Part shown: positions 50,831 through 60,660 of the stretch, piece after piece | Position numbering within the stretch: position 1 is the first letter of the stretch | How the letters are laid out: each line of letters begins with the position of its first letter | NCBI RefSeq assembly: GCF_002954775.1 | Contig: NZ_PJME01000037.1 | Span: 33,314-97,313, forward strand | Length of the DNA: 64,000 bases | Reading direction: 5' to 3' | Source of the DNA: Streptomyces geranii | Lineage (GTDB): Bacteria; Actinomycetota; Actinomycetes; Streptomycetales; Streptomycetaceae | Notes under the pieces: model-generated | What the model saw: only the letters and a program-made list of their open reading frames with translations | Told to the model about the DNA's origin: nothing | Database searches by the model: none | Made by a program: the position numbers and the translations under genes

Positions 50831-51223
50831 ATGATGAACACCACGGAGGCACAGGACCTCCCCTACGACGTGTTCGCCAAGGCCTGCCCCTCGCGCGGCA
50901 CCCTGGAACACGTCACGGGCCGCTGGGGCGCGCTCACGCTCGGTGCCCTCCAGGAGGGCTCGCTCCGCTTCAACGAGCTGCGCCGCCGGGTCGACGGCGT
51001 GAGCGAGAAGATGCTGTCGCAGACCCTCCAGGCCCTGGAGCGCGACGGCCTGGTCCACCGCGAGGCCCAGCCGACGAACCCGCCCCGCGTGGACTACGAA
51101 CTGACCCCCCTCGGCCACGAGGTCGCCGAGCGTCTGCTCGCGCTCATCCACTGCGTGGAGGGCCGGATGGACACCGTACTGGCGGCGCGCGAGCGCTACG
51201 ACACCACGCGCGGAACCCGCTGA
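50831..51223 (+). CDS. HxlR-family transcriptional regulator
   Basis: The product is 130 residues from the ATG at 50831. The winged helix-turn-helix of the family is clear (CPSRGTLEHVTGRWGALTLG, FNELRRRVDGVSEKMLSQTL, VDYELTPLGHEVAERLLALI). The early cysteine (KACPSRG) is at the place used for redox or electrophile sensing in some HxlR proteins. It lies after a palindromic site. Its last 28 bases overlap the end of mutM on the other strand. Confidence 0.92.
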   Translation: MMNTTEAQDLPYDVFAKACPSRGTLEHVTGRWGALTLGALQEGSLRFNELRRRVDGVSEKMLSQTLQALERDGLVHREAQPTNPPRVDYELTPLGHEVAERLLALIHCVEGRMDTVLAARERYDTTRGTR

Positions 51224-52056
51224 CACTTCGGACAGAAGTAGCTGGACCGGTTCATCCAGGGCCGCCGGAGCATCGGCGTCGCACACCGCCCGCAGGGCAG
51301 CCCCTCACGTCCGTAGGCGTCGAGCGAGCGGTCGAAGTACCCCGATTCGCCATTGACGTTGACATACAGACTGTCGAAACTCGTACCGCCCACGTCCAGC
51401 GCCGCGTTCATCACATCCCGTACATGGCCCAGGAGTTCGGCCGTACGCGGCCGGGTGAAGCCGGCGGTGGGACGTTCGTAGTGGACGCGCGAGCGCCAAA
51501 GGGCCTCGTCCGCATAGATGTTGCCGACTCCGCTGATCAACGACTGGTCGAGCAGGGCCCGTTTGATCGTCGTACGCTTCCGGCGCAGCGCCTCGTGAAA
51601 GGCCTCGTCGTCGAAGAGCGGGTCGAGGGGGTCGCGCGCGATGTGGGAGATGACATCGGGCAGTCCGTCCGGGGTGTTGTCGTGCAACGACAGCCCACCG
51701 AAGGTGCGTTGATCGACGAACCGCAGCTCGGTACCCAGCTCGTCGGCGAACCGCACCCGGATCCGCAGATGCTTCTCGTCGACGGCGTCGTTCGGCTGAA
51801 CGAGCAGCTGCCCACTCATCCCGAGATGCGCGAGCACCGACTGCCCGCTGTCCTCCAACGGCAGCCACAGATACTTCCCACGACGCCTGGGCGTCCCGAA
51901 GCGATGCCCTTTGAGACGGTAAGTGAAGTCGTTCCCACCGGCGATGTGCCGCCGCACGGCCCGAGGATGCAGAACCTCGGCATCAGCAACGGTCCGCTCG
52001 GCAACCCACCGAGCAAGCCCGCGCCGAACAACTTCAACTTCAGGCAACTCAGGCAC
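51196..52056 (-). CDS. mutM: Formamidopyrimidine-DNA glycosylase (Fpg)
   Basis: The product is 286 residues from GTG 52056. The catalytic N-terminal Pro2-Glu3 (VPELPEVEVVRRGL), the helix-two-turn-helix region (RALLDQSLISGVGNIYADEA) and a C-terminal zinc finger (CGRC, then CPKC) are intact. It removes oxidised purines such as 8-oxoguanine and nicks the site. The tail overlaps the convergent HxlR gene by 28 bases. It is downstream of rnc in the usual rnc-mutM order. Confidence 0.96.
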   Translation of the reverse strand: MPELPEVEVVRRGLARWVAERTVADAEVLHPRAVRRHIAGGNDFTYRLKGHRFGTPRRRGKYLWLPLEDSGQSVLAHLGMSGQLLVQPNDAVDEKHLRIRVRFADELGTELRFVDQRTFGGLSLHDNTPDGLPDVISHIARDPLDPLFDDEAFHEALRRKRTTIKRALLDQSLISGVGNIYADEALWRSRVHYERPTAGFTRPRTAELLGHVRDVMNAALDVGGTSFDSLYVNVNGESGYFDRSLDAYGREGLPCGRCATPMLRRPWMNRSSYFCPKCQRVPRVVS

Positions 52057-52075
52057 AGGAGACGCCCTGTCTTTT

Positions 52076-52120
52076 AGGGGCGCGGGGAACTGCGCGACAA
52101 GCCACGACGGGCCCGCAGCC
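52076..52120. repeat. Dispersed Streptomyces intergenic repeat, copy 1
   Basis: The segment begins AGGGGCGCGGGGAACTGCGC and continues to CCCGCAGCC. The same element in reverse orientation is at 56352-56394. I recognise this motif as very common between genes in Streptomyces chromosomes. It lies between rnc and mutM. Confidence 0.85.
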
Positions 52121-52185
52121 GAAGAACAACCGAAAACACCAGTGCAAGTCCCGCCAGGGACAAGCACTGGTGCACGCGAGCAACC

Positions 52186-53043
52186 TCAGGCAGAGGCAGG
52201 GGAAGAAGAAGACACGTCCGCGTCCTCCTCAACAGGCACCGTAGCCTCAGCAACGACAGCCTCGGCAGCCGCTTTGGCACGTTCATCCGCATCAGCCCGG
52301 ATGGAACGCCAGGCCGATTCCGCGGCCTGCTGCTCCGCCTCCTTCTTGCTGCGGCCGGTGCCGGTGCCGTACGAGACGCCTCCGACGCGGGCGGCAGCAG
52401 TGAAGGTCTTCTCATGGTCCGGACCGGTCTCCGTGACCAGGTACTCGGGGACACCGAGCCCCTCGGTCGCGGTGAGCTCCTGGAGACTGGTCTTCCAGTC
52501 CAGGCCGGCACCGAGGTTCGAGGACTTCTCGATCAGCGGGTCGAAGAGACGGTGGACGAGTTCGCCCGCCGCGTCGAGACCCTGGTCGAGATAGACAGCG
52601 CCGATCACCGCTTCGAGGGTGTCGGCGAGGATGGACGCCTTGTCCCGCCCGCCCGTGCCCTCTTCACCCCGGCCGAGCCGGATGAAGGAGCCGAGTTCGA
52701 GCCCACGGCCCACCTCCGCGAGCGCACGAGAGTTGACCACCGCGGCCCGCAGCTTGGCCAACTGGCCTTCTGGGAGGTCGGGGTGGGTGCGGTACAGCGT
52801 GTCCGTGACCACCAGGCCGAGCACGGAGTCCCCGAGGAACTCCAGCCGCTCGTTGGTGGGCAGACCGCCGTTCTCGTACGCGTACGAACGGTGGGTCAGC
52901 GCGCGCACCAGAAGGGCGGACTCGAGCTGGTAGCCGAGCCGCCCTTCCAGAAGCGTGTGGGACGAGGCCGTGTCCACCGAGGCGCTTCCGCCTGCGCGGA
53001 GCACCTGCTTCTTGACGTCATCCGCCTTTTTGGGGCTAGACAC
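52186..53043 (-). CDS. rnc: Ribonuclease III (AbsB-type)
   Basis: The product is 285 residues from GTG 53043. The catalytic signature NERLEFLGDSVLGL (residues 64-77) and the second acidic site (DKASILADTLEAVIGAVYLD) are intact. A double-stranded-RNA-binding domain (residues about 180-255) and an Ala/Glu-rich acidic tail follow. In S. coelicolor this enzyme is AbsB, a global regulator of antibiotic production through mRNA cleavage. The gene is 19 bases after rpmF. Confidence 0.96.
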   Translation of the reverse strand: MSSPKKADDVKKQVLRAGGSASVDTASSHTLLEGRLGYQLESALLVRALTHRSYAYENGGLPTNERLEFLGDSVLGLVVTDTLYRTHPDLPEGQLAKLRAAVVNSRALAEVGRGLELGSFIRLGRGEEGTGGRDKASILADTLEAVIGAVYLDQGLDAAGELVHRLFDPLIEKSSNLGAGLDWKTSLQELTATEGLGVPEYLVTETGPDHEKTFTAAARVGGVSYGTGTGRSKKEAEQQAAESAWRSIRADADERAKAAAEAVVAEATVPVEEDADVSSSSPASA

Positions 53044-53062
53044 TGTGCCTCTCACCAGCCGC

Positions 53063-53236
53063 TCAGACCTCGAGGACCTGGCGCTTGTTGTAAGTGCCGC
53101 AAGACGGGCACGCGATGTGCTGCAGCTTGGGCTCCTGGCAGCGCTCGCACGCAATCAGGTTGGGGACCGCAGCCTTCCACTGCGACCGGCGGTGGCGCGT
53201 GTTGCTGCGCGACATCTTCCGCTTCGGAACAGCCAC
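53063..53236 (-). CDS. rpmF: 50S ribosomal protein L32
   Basis: The product is 57 residues from GTG 53236, with GGAGAAG before it. MAVPKRKMSRSNTRHRRSQW is the standard start. The zinc-binding set CERCQ...CPSCG is complete, so this is the zinc-type paralogue. The gene starts two bases after the DUF177 stop. Confidence 0.97.
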   Translation of the reverse strand: MAVPKRKMSRSNTRHRRSQWKAAVPNLIACERCQEPKLQHIACPSCGTYNKRQVLEV

Positions 53237-53238
53237 GG

Positions 53239-53889
53239 CTACTTCTCCTGCTTCTCGTCGGTGCCCGCTTGCGCGTCGGCGCCGCTGATCTCGTCCTTCT
53301 CGCCGGGTTCGAGTGAACCGGCGAGTCCCTGCAGTGCCGCCCAACGGATGTCGACGGCGTCGTGGTGGTGGCCCGGTTCGTCAGCCAGCCGGGCTCCGCA
53401 CTCGGAGCACAGGCCGGGGCAGTCGTCCTGGCACACCGGCTGCATCGGCAGTGCGAGCACCACCGCATCGCGCAGCACGGGTTCGAGGTCGAACAGGCCG
53501 TCCTCGATGAAGAGAGTCTCCTCGTCGTCCTCGGCGTCGTCGGCCGGTTCCGCTTTCACACGGCCCCGGTCGTCGGCGTCAGGGTACGAGAACATCTCCT
53601 GGAACTCCGCTTCGAGCTGCTGCTCAAGCGGTTCCAGACACCTTACGCACTCCCCCTTGGCGCGTGCACGGGCGGTGCCTGTGACAAGCACACCTTCCAT
53701 GACCGACTCAAGACGGAGTCCGAGCTCCACCGGTGCGCCTTCCGGCACTCCGATGACTCCCGCGAGACCGAAGTCCTTGGGAGCGTCGATCTCACGGGTC
53801 AGGCGCTGCAGCGCGCCAGGACGCCGCCCCAGCTCGTGTGTGTCGAACACGAGAGGATTGCGGTGGTCGAGGCGGGCGTTCAGAGCCAT
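53239..53889 (-). CDS. DUF177/YceD family protein
   Basis: The product is 216 residues from ATG 53889. The family core shows GECVRCLEPLEQQLEAEFQE, MFSYPD, and a metal-site-like C-terminal motif (QPVCQDDCPGLCSECGARL). The tail is acidic. YceD/DUF177 proteins always precede rpmF and are thought to act in 23S rRNA or ribosome-related processing, including 23S accumulation in plants. It is two bases from rpmF. Confidence 0.93.
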   Translation of the reverse strand: MALNARLDHRNPLVFDTHELGRRPGALQRLTREIDAPKDFGLAGVIGVPEGAPVELGLRLESVMEGVLVTGTARARAKGECVRCLEPLEQQLEAEFQEMFSYPDADDRGRVKAEPADDAEDDEETLFIEDGLFDLEPVLRDAVVLALPMQPVCQDDCPGLCSECGARLADEPGHHHDAVDIRWAALQGLAGSLEPGEKDEISGADAQAGTDEKQEK

Positions 53890-54031
53890 TCCTGCTTTCG
53901 ATCTTCGTCGCTCGGCAACCCGGGTTCCGGGCAGCGGTGATCGCCGAGTTACAGGCGACCGAAGAGCCAGGATACTGGACCTTCCGCCCACGGCCCAATC
54001 CGGTCCCCGTACGGGCACTTGCCGCCCGCCG

Positions 54032-55111
54032 CTACTGCCCGCCGCGCCCCTGTTCGTAGGCGCGCAGCTGCTCGGCGCTGATCATGGTGGTGTCGAAGAA
54101 GCTGGTCTCGTCGAGGGCGTGCGGCTGCTGCGGCTGGTGCTGCTGCTGTTCCGGCTGGAGGTGCCCCTGCTGGACCTGGGCGGGGTCGTAGGCGGCCTGC
54201 TGGCCGTCGTAGCCCTGGTAGGCGTACGGGTCGGCGGACTGGTAGCCGTAGGGGTCCGGCTGCTGGGCGTACGCCTGCTGGTAGCCGCCGTAGGGGTCCG
54301 CGGGCTGCTGGTAGCCGTACTGGTCCTGCTGGCCGTACTGCTGCTGGGCCGGGATCTCCGCCGGGCGGGGCAGCTGGGCGGGGGAGTCCGGGACGGCGGC
54401 GAGGTCGGCCAGGTAGTCGGCGTCGCTGGTGTGCTGCCTGGGGCTGCCGTCGTCGTCCTGGCCGAGGGCGCCGAGGTCGTCGGAGGCGATCCGGCCGTGC
54501 AGGGTCTGCCGGCCGCGGCCGACCGCCTCCAGGGTCTTGGCGAGGACGGCCTCGAAGGCGCCGAGCTTGACGTCGACGTATTTGTCGGCGTTGACGCGCA
54601 GGGTCTCGGGGTCGAGGCTGCGCTCGGGGGCGTCCTCGTCCTCGTATCCCTGGTCGTCGAGGCCGGGTCCGGTGCCGAGGAGCTTCTCCCGGCCGCGGCC
54701 GACCGAGCCGAGGGTCTTGGTGAGGACGACCTCGAAGTTGGCGAGCTTGGAGTCGACGTAGTCGTCGGCCTCGGCGCGGACGTCCTCGGCCTCCTTGCGG
54801 GCCTCGGCGAGGATGCGGTCCGCCTCGTTCTGCGAGCGGCGGGCGACCTCCGTGTCGGAGATCAGGGAGCCGCGCTCCTCGTGGGCGGTCCGGATGATCC
54901 GGTCGGCCTCCTGGCGGGCCTGCTCGACCAGTTGCTCCCGGTCGCCGATCAGCTCCTGCGCCTGGGCGAGGGAGCCGGGCAGGGCCGCGCGCACCTCTTC
55001 CAGCATCGCGAGCAGATCGGCGCGGTTGACCACGCACGAGGCCGACATGGGCATCGACCGGGCACTGGAGACCGAGGAGACGATCTCGTCGAGCTTCTGT
55101 TGCACGTCCAC
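54032..55111 (-). CDS. DivIVA-like coiled-coil protein with Q/Y-rich tail
   Basis: The product is 359 residues from GTG 55111. A helical N-terminal half (VDVQQKLDEIVSSVSSARSM, then LLAMLEEVRAALPGSLAQAQ and RQEADRIIRTAHEERG) resembles DivIVA/ATP-synthase-b-like coiled coils used at growing poles or septa. Two copies of a YVDxKLxxFExVLxKTL segment follow (YVDSKLANFEVVLTKTLGSV and YVDVKLGAFEAVLAKTLEAV), each ending in GRGR. The last 100 residues are dominated by Gln, Tyr, Pro, Asp and Gly. It precedes DUF177 in the same direction. Specific role unknown. Confidence 0.85.
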   Translation of the reverse strand: MDVQQKLDEIVSSVSSARSMPMSASCVVNRADLLAMLEEVRAALPGSLAQAQELIGDREQLVEQARQEADRIIRTAHEERGSLISDTEVARRSQNEADRILAEARKEAEDVRAEADDYVDSKLANFEVVLTKTLGSVGRGREKLLGTGPGLDDQGYEDEDAPERSLDPETLRVNADKYVDVKLGAFEAVLAKTLEAVGRGRQTLHGRIASDDLGALGQDDDGSPRQHTSDADYLADLAAVPDSPAQLPRPAEIPAQQQYGQQDQYGYQQPADPYGGYQQAYAQQPDPYGYQSADPYAYQGYDGQQAAYDPAQVQQGHLQPEQQQHQPQQPHALDETSFFDTTMISAEQLRAYEQGRGGQ

Positions 55112-55169
55112 CGGGTGCTCGCCACTCTCTACAGCTGTGATGAAGACGGACGGGTCGACTGTAGCCCCC

Positions 55170-55649
55170 TCAGTCTTTGCGGAGCCGCTCGTTCAGAGCT
55201 TCGAGAACGGTGGGCGGCACGAGGTGGGCGACGTCGCCGCCCCAGGTGGCGACCTCCTTGACGAGCGAGGAGGACAGGAAGCTGTAGGTGGGGTTGGTCG
55301 GCACGAACAAGGTCTCGACACCGCTCAGCCCGTTGTTCATCTGGGCCATCTGGAGTTCGTAGTCGAAGTCGCTGACCGCGCGCAGGCCCTTGACGATCGC
55401 CGGGATGTCGCGCTGCTTGCAGTAGTCGACGAGCAGGCCGTGGAAAGCCTCGACCCGGACGTTGCCGAACTCGGCGGTGACCTCGCGGATCAGGTCGATG
55501 CGTTCGTCGACCTCGAAGAGGCCCTTCTTGGACTTGTTGATCATGACCGCGACATAGACCTCGTCGTACAGACGGGAGGCGCGGGAAATGATGTCGAGGT
55601 GTCCGTTGGTGATCGGGTCGAACGACCCGGGACAGACGGCGCGGCGCAC
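55170..55649 (-). CDS. coaD: Phosphopantetheine adenylyltransferase
   Basis: The product is 159 residues. GTG 55649 is chosen because GAGGGA lies seven bases upstream and the length is that of the family; an ATG at 55679 overlaps the rsmD stop and would add ten residues. The T/HxGH-type motif is in GSFDPITNGHLDI, and the second ATP-binding motif is YSFLSSSLVKEVA. It catalyses the penultimate step of coenzyme A synthesis. Confidence 0.96.
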   Translation of the reverse strand: MRRAVCPGSFDPITNGHLDIISRASRLYDEVYVAVMINKSKKGLFEVDERIDLIREVTAEFGNVRVEAFHGLLVDYCKQRDIPAIVKGLRAVSDFDYELQMAQMNNGLSGVETLFVPTNPTYSFLSSSLVKEVATWGGDVAHLVPPTVLEALNERLRKD

Positions 55650-55675
55650 TAGTGATCCCTCGCTCTCCGGTCCGG

Positions 55676-56260
55676 TCATCGTGCGTCTTCGCACGTAGAG
55701 GCGGCGCGACCGTACCAAAACGTTCCCTCGCCGTAGCGACGGGTCCGGAGCGCTTCGAAGCCGTCCGGCCAGCCGAATTCGCCGCCTCTGGTGCTGCGCT
55801 CCACGGTGACGAGGGCTTCGGCCGCGAGCCAGCCCCCGGCCAGGAGTGTGAGCAGGATCTCGCGAAGATCGTCGTCCGCGACGGCGTACGGCGGATCGAG
55901 GAAGACGATGTCGTACGGCTCTGTGGACGCCGTCTGAACAACCTGTTCCGCCTTGCCCGCGCGGACCTCGGCGCCGGGCAGCCCGAGCGTCTTCACGTTC
56001 TCGCGGACGGTACGGGCGGCGCGGGGGTCGGCCTCGACGAGGAGGGTGTGTCCGGCGCCGCGGCTGAGCGCCTCCAGGCCCACGGCGCCGGAGCCGGCGT
56101 ACAGGTCGAGGACGCGTTCGCCGGCCAGGGGGCCGCCGAGGAGGGCTTGCCAGGTGGAGAAGAGGCCCTCTCGGGCGCGGTCCGAGGTGGGGCGTGTGCC
56201 GGTGCCCGGCGGGACGGCTAGGCGTCGTCCGCCGGCTGTGCCGGCGATCACGCGGGTCAT
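55676..56260 (-). CDS. rsmD: 16S rRNA (guanine-966-N2)-methyltransferase RsmD
   Basis: The product is 194 residues. SAM-binding motif I (VLDLYAGSGAVGLEALSRGA), the early RVIAGTAGGRRL segment and the catalytic DPPY (IVFLDPPYAVADDDL) are intact. It modifies G966 in 30S subunits. It precedes coaD, the conserved bacterial pairing. Confidence 0.96.
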   Translation of the reverse strand: MTRVIAGTAGGRRLAVPPGTGTRPTSDRAREGLFSTWQALLGGPLAGERVLDLYAGSGAVGLEALSRGAGHTLLVEADPRAARTVRENVKTLGLPGAEVRAGKAEQVVQTASTEPYDIVFLDPPYAVADDDLREILLTLLAGGWLAAEALVTVERSTRGGEFGWPDGFEALRTRRYGEGTFWYGRAASTCEDAR

Positions 56261-56351
56261 CTGGGGTCCTTGTCCGTGGCCGAGGGGTGGAGGGGTGGTT
56301 GCGGGTCCAGTTTCGCAGGAGGGGGTGGGGGGTGCGTTGTGGTGTTGGCGA

Positions 56352-56394
56352 CTGCGGGTTCGTCGTGGTTGCTCGCGCAGTTCCCCGCGCCCCT
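56352..56394. repeat. Dispersed Streptomyces intergenic repeat, copy 2
   Basis: Its complement reads AGGGGCGCGGGGAACTGCGC and continues through CCACGACG to CCCGCAG, matching copy 1 at 52076-52120 in inverted orientation. It sits between recG and rsmD. Confidence 0.85.
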
Positions 56395-56410
56395 TTGGGG
56401 CACGTCCGGC

Positions 56411-58633
<2,223 letters not shown>

Positions 58634-58806
58634 TGCACACCACAGCACTGACATCGCCGTATACGTCTGCCGAATCCGCTGGTCAGACGGCTCGTTCCGG
58701 GCCTAGGATGACGCGCCACCGGCCATCCCCCGCGGTCACCGCCTCACCGGGACCGCCCGACCCCGCGCCGTCGCCAGAACCTGGTCCCCCCTCCGGCGCT
58801 GCGACG

Positions 58807-60660
58807 ATGGACTCCCAGACCTCACAGTCATCCCAGGCATCCCAGTCACCGCATACGTTCCAGGTCGACCTGCGCGGCCTGGTGGACCTGCTCTCCCATC
58901 ACCTCTACTCCAGCCCCAAGGTCTACCTGCGCGAGCTGCTGCAGAACGCCGTGGACGCGATCACCGCCCGGCGCGCGGAGCAGCCCGACGCACCCGCGCG
59001 GGTGCGGCTGTACGCCGAGGGCGGCACCCTGCGGGTCGAGGACTCCGGGGTCGGTCTCACCGAGGCGGACGTGCACAACCTGCTGGCCACGATCGGCCGC
59101 AGCTCCAAGCGGGCGGACCCCGGCGACATCCAGGAAGCTCGTTCGGAGTTCCTCGGCCAGTTCGGGATCGGGCTGCTGGCCTGCTTCGTCGTGGCCGAGC
59201 GGATCAGGGTCGTCAGCCGCAGTGCCCGTACGCCGGACGCGCCGCCCGTGGAGTGGACGGCCGCGGACGACGGTTCGTACACCGTGCGTACGCTCCCGGA
59301 CGACGCCCGGCCCGAACCGGGCACCACCGTGCACCTGGTGGCGCGGCCGGGGGCCGGCGAGTGGCTCACCGAAGAGCGGGTGCTCGCGCTGGCACGGGAC
59401 TTCGGGTCGCTGCTGCCGTACGACGTACGGGTGGGCGACGAGGCGGTCACCGATCTGCCGGCGCCCTGGAACCGGCCGTACCCGTCGCCCGCCACCCGGA
59501 GGGTGGCCCTTCAGCGGCACTGTCACGACCTGTTCGGGTTCACGCCGCTGGACTCGATCGACCTGGACGTGCCGCTCGCGGGGATCCGCGGGGTGGCGTA
59601 CGTCCTGCCGTCGTCGGTGAGTCCGGCGCAGCGGGCCAGTCACCGCGTGCACCTCAAGGGCATGCTGCTCACCGAGCGGGCCGAACAGCTGCTGCCCGAC
59701 TGGGCGTTCTTCGTGCGGTGCGTGCTGGACACCGACAGCCTGCGGCCGACCGCCTCGCGCGAGTCGCTGTACGAGGACGAGACGCTGGCCGCCGTGCGCG
59801 AGGCCCTCGGCGAAAGGATTCGCTCCTGGCTGACCGGGCTCGCCGCCGGTGATCCGGAGCGGCTGGCCGCGTTCCTGTCGGTGCACCATCTGGGCGTCAA
59901 GTCGCTGGCCAGGCACGACAAGGAGATGCTGCGCACGATGCTGCCGTGGCTCCCCTTCGAGACGACCGACGGGCAGCTGTCCCTGGAGGAGTTCGCGCAG
60001 CGGCACCCGGTGGTGCACTTCACGCGGTCCGTCGAGGAGTACCGGCAGGTGGCGCCGATCGCGTCCGCGCAGGGCGTCGGCGTCATCAACGGCGGCTACA
60101 CGTACGACAGCGAGCTGATCGAGGCGCTGCCCTCGGTGCGCCCGGGGACCGTGGTCGCCGAGTTGGACGCCGACACCGTGACCGCCCACCTGGACGCGGT
60201 CGACCCGGCCGAGGAGCTGGCCCTGGCGGCCTTCCTGGGGGCCGCACGCGCCAAACTCGACCCCCTGGGGTGCGATGTCGTGCTGCGGGCCTTCCACCCG
60301 CTGTCGGTGCCCGCGCTGCACCTGGACGACAGGGCGGCCCGGCACGAGCAGGCCCGCGCGGACGCCGAGGAGCAGGCCGACGCCCTGTGGGCCGGCATCC
60401 TCGGCTCGCTGCGGGGCAGTGCCCCGCGCGCGCGGCTGGTGCTCAACCATCTCAACCCGCTGATCCGGAGGATCAGTTCCCTGGCCACCCCGGAACTGAT
60501 CGGCACCGCCACGGAGTCCCTGTACGGGCAGGCACTGCTCATGGCGCAGCGCCCGCTGCGGCCCGCGGACTCCGCGCTGCTGAACCGCGCGTTCATCGGC
60601 CTCCTGGAGTGGGCCACCCACAGCGATCCCACGGAGCCCACGGAGGACGGCCGGCGATGA
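58807..60660 (+). CDS. HSP90-family ATPase
   Basis: The product is 617 residues from ATG 58807; the open frame to 58591 overlaps recG and is rejected. The GHKL nucleotide site is complete: Glu43 and Asn47 in LRELLQNAVDAI, Asp79 in VEDSGVGL, and GQFGIG (117-122). The middle domain contains Arg318 in TASRESLYED, matching the ATP-contacting arginine of HtpG. The C-terminal domain retains HLNPLIRRISSL and LYGQALLMAQRPLRPADS, as in HtpG dimerisation domains. The sequence is otherwise diverged, with a Ser/Gln-rich N-terminus. It is divergent from recG and translationally coupled to a TPR protein, a pairing reminiscent of eukaryotic HSP90 and its TPR co-chaperones. Confidence 0.9.
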   Translation: MDSQTSQSSQASQSPHTFQVDLRGLVDLLSHHLYSSPKVYLRELLQNAVDAITARRAEQPDAPARVRLYAEGGTLRVEDSGVGLTEADVHNLLATIGRSSKRADPGDIQEARSEFLGQFGIGLLACFVVAERIRVVSRSARTPDAPPVEWTAADDGSYTVRTLPDDARPEPGTTVHLVARPGAGEWLTEERVLALARDFGSLLPYDVRVGDEAVTDLPAPWNRPYPSPATRRVALQRHCHDLFGFTPLDSIDLDVPLAGIRGVAYVLPSSVSPAQRASHRVHLKGMLLTERAEQLLPDWAFFVRCVLDTDSLRPTASRESLYEDETLAAVREALGERIRSWLTGLAAGDPERLAAFLSVHHLGVKSLARHDKEMLRTMLPWLPFETTDGQLSLEEFAQRHPVVHFTRSVEEYRQVAPIASAQGVGVINGGYTYDSELIEALPSVRPGTVVAELDADTVTAHLDAVDPAEELALAAFLGAARAKLDPLGCDVVLRAFHPLSVPALHLDDRAARHEQARADAEEQADALWAGILGSLRGSAPRARLVLNHLNPLIRRISSLATPELIGTATESLYGQALLMAQRPLRPADSALLNRAFIGLLEWATHSDPTEPTEDGRR

